Source: Verrucomicrobiaceae bacterium (GTDB lineage Bacteria; Verrucomicrobiota; Verrucomicrobiae; Verrucomicrobiales; Akkermansiaceae). From it: DNA of 5,976 nt. The position numbers were made by a program, and so were the translations under genes. Each line of letters begins with the position of its first letter. The stretch's first letter is position 1. The notes under the pieces were generated by a model, which worked only from the letters and a program-made list of their open reading frames with translations, searched no databases and was not told the DNA's origin. Positions 5,314-5,976 of the stretch are shown here, in pieces. Location: positions 1 to 5,976 of the forward strand of contig RPOS01000171.1 in the NCBI GenBank assembly GCA_003820635.1, given 5' to 3'.

Positions 5314-5976
5314 TTAATGATTATCCAGAACGCCGAACTCACGCCCGGCATGATAGAGGGCTTCGGTGTTTTCCACCGGTGTGTAAGGGGCCAGATTATT
5401 GCCTTCGCGGAGAACAAACTTCCCGCCTTCGAGTATTCCTGACTCCAGGATGCGTTGCACCTCGTCGCGAATGGCCGACTGCGAGGCCCGCATGAGGAAT
5501 TCGACGTGCGGTCCGCCATAAATGCGGACACCCTCCCCCAATTCCTGCCGGAGTGCACCGAAATTTACCGGAAATCCCGTGTCGAAACTGTGCACGTTAA
5601 GCTCGTCACGAATGGTGCGGAAATGACGCGTCGCATCCCCGCAAAGATGAATGGATCTCGGGGTGCCGGACCCGAGCGCGTCGCACAGTCGCCGGTGATA
5701 CGGCAGGATATGGTCGCAATACGCCGTTGCGGAGATCATGGCCACGCTGTCATCGGCAAATCCGTAGCCGTCGAATGGCACGGGCAGACCTGCGAGACTC
5801 CGCCAGGCAGTCACCCGCCGGATCGTCGCTTCGGTGATGAAGTCGAGGAGCCGATGGAGCCGGTCCGGTTCCGCGAGCATCGCCTCGCAGACAAAATCCG
5901 CGCCAAAAAGATTGACGGCGACCGTCATCGGTCCATCGGTCCCGCACATCGGTAAATCAATTTCGATGGGGCGGCC
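5314..5976 (-). CDS. Second URO-D superfamily protein, C-terminal part (start beyond the right edge)
   Basis: The minus-strand frame is open from the right edge (visible residues begin GRPIEIDLPMCGTDGP) to TAA at 5316-5314, giving 220 visible residues. An ATG at 5949 lies inside the domain and is not the real start. URO-D-type signs are DGYGFADDSVAMIS, SIHLCGDATRHF with the H-x-C pair (codons at 5649-5647 and 5643-5641), IYGGPHVEFLM, and EGGKFVLREGNNLAPYTPVEN near the end. Where the neighbouring paralogue has the third zinc ligand in SGCA, this one reads EGNN: the cysteine is replaced by asparagine (codon 5400-5398). Zinc may therefore be held differently or not at all, and the protein may do another reaction or serve as partner of its neighbour. 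About 130-150 N-terminal residues are expected outside the window. Co-transcription with the downstream paralogue is likely. Confidence 0.85.
   Translation of the reverse strand, partial: GRPIEIDLPMCGTDGPMTVAVNLFGADFVCEAMLAEPDRLHRLLDFITEATIRRVTAWRSLAGLPVPFDGYGFADDSVAMISATAYCDHILPYHRRLCDALGSGTPRSIHLCGDATRHFRTIRDELNVHSFDTGFPVNFGALRQELGEGVRIYGGPHVEFLMRASQSAIRDEVQRILESGILEGGKFVLREGNNLAPYTPVENTEALYHAGREFGVLDNH

Overview
The window looks like a piece of a Verrucomicrobiota chromosome, possibly Opitutae-like. The best clue is the secreted protein at 177-1304. It combines a LamG-type domain, an acidic D-x-D-N-D-G-x-x-N-x-x-E-Y motif and a C-terminal 'VQTSSDLVTWEDV ... FVRLKVTP' module, a combination typical of secreted proteins in that phylum. 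Most starts lack a good Shine-Dalgarno sequence, and the regulator is a GntR-LacI hybrid; both fit. The assignment is an inference from protein style, not from a marker gene.

All intact genes are on the minus strand, so the order of transcription runs from high to low coordinates. At the right edge, two consecutive uroporphyrinogen-decarboxylase-superfamily (URO-D/MtaA-like) genes (5314->5976, partial, and 4221-5288) are 25 bp apart and probably form an operon. A GntR-LacI hybrid regulator (2778-4100) follows, with palindromes around its start. Next comes a two-gene AbrB/PIN (VapBC-like) toxin-antitoxin module (2440-2676 and 2013-2432) with its own palindrome-bearing promoter region.

The stretch 1305-2012 has no intact gene and is a graveyard of fragments. 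It holds a minus-strand piece of an FGGY-family sugar kinase (about 1485-1788), joined directly to the plus-strand C-terminal end of an AraC-family regulator (about 1785-1928). After that comes a 14-codon relic that resembles the last residues of the neighbouring GntR-LacI regulator (about 1944-1994). The FGGY/AraC junction has the geometry expected when a deletion removes the head-to-head 5' ends of a divergent regulator-kinase pair.

To the left are the LamG-domain secreted protein (177-1304) and, 57 bp downstream, the first 39 codons of another secreted protein (119 down to the window edge). Its start codon lies in a 12-bp tandem repeat that supplies three in-frame ATGs.

Taken together, the URO-D pair and the regulator suggest a substrate-controlled methyl-transfer or C1-type catabolic function. 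The substrate and any corrinoid partner cannot be seen here. The kinase/AraC relics and the inserted toxin-antitoxin cassette mark 1305-2777 as a rearranged accessory segment.
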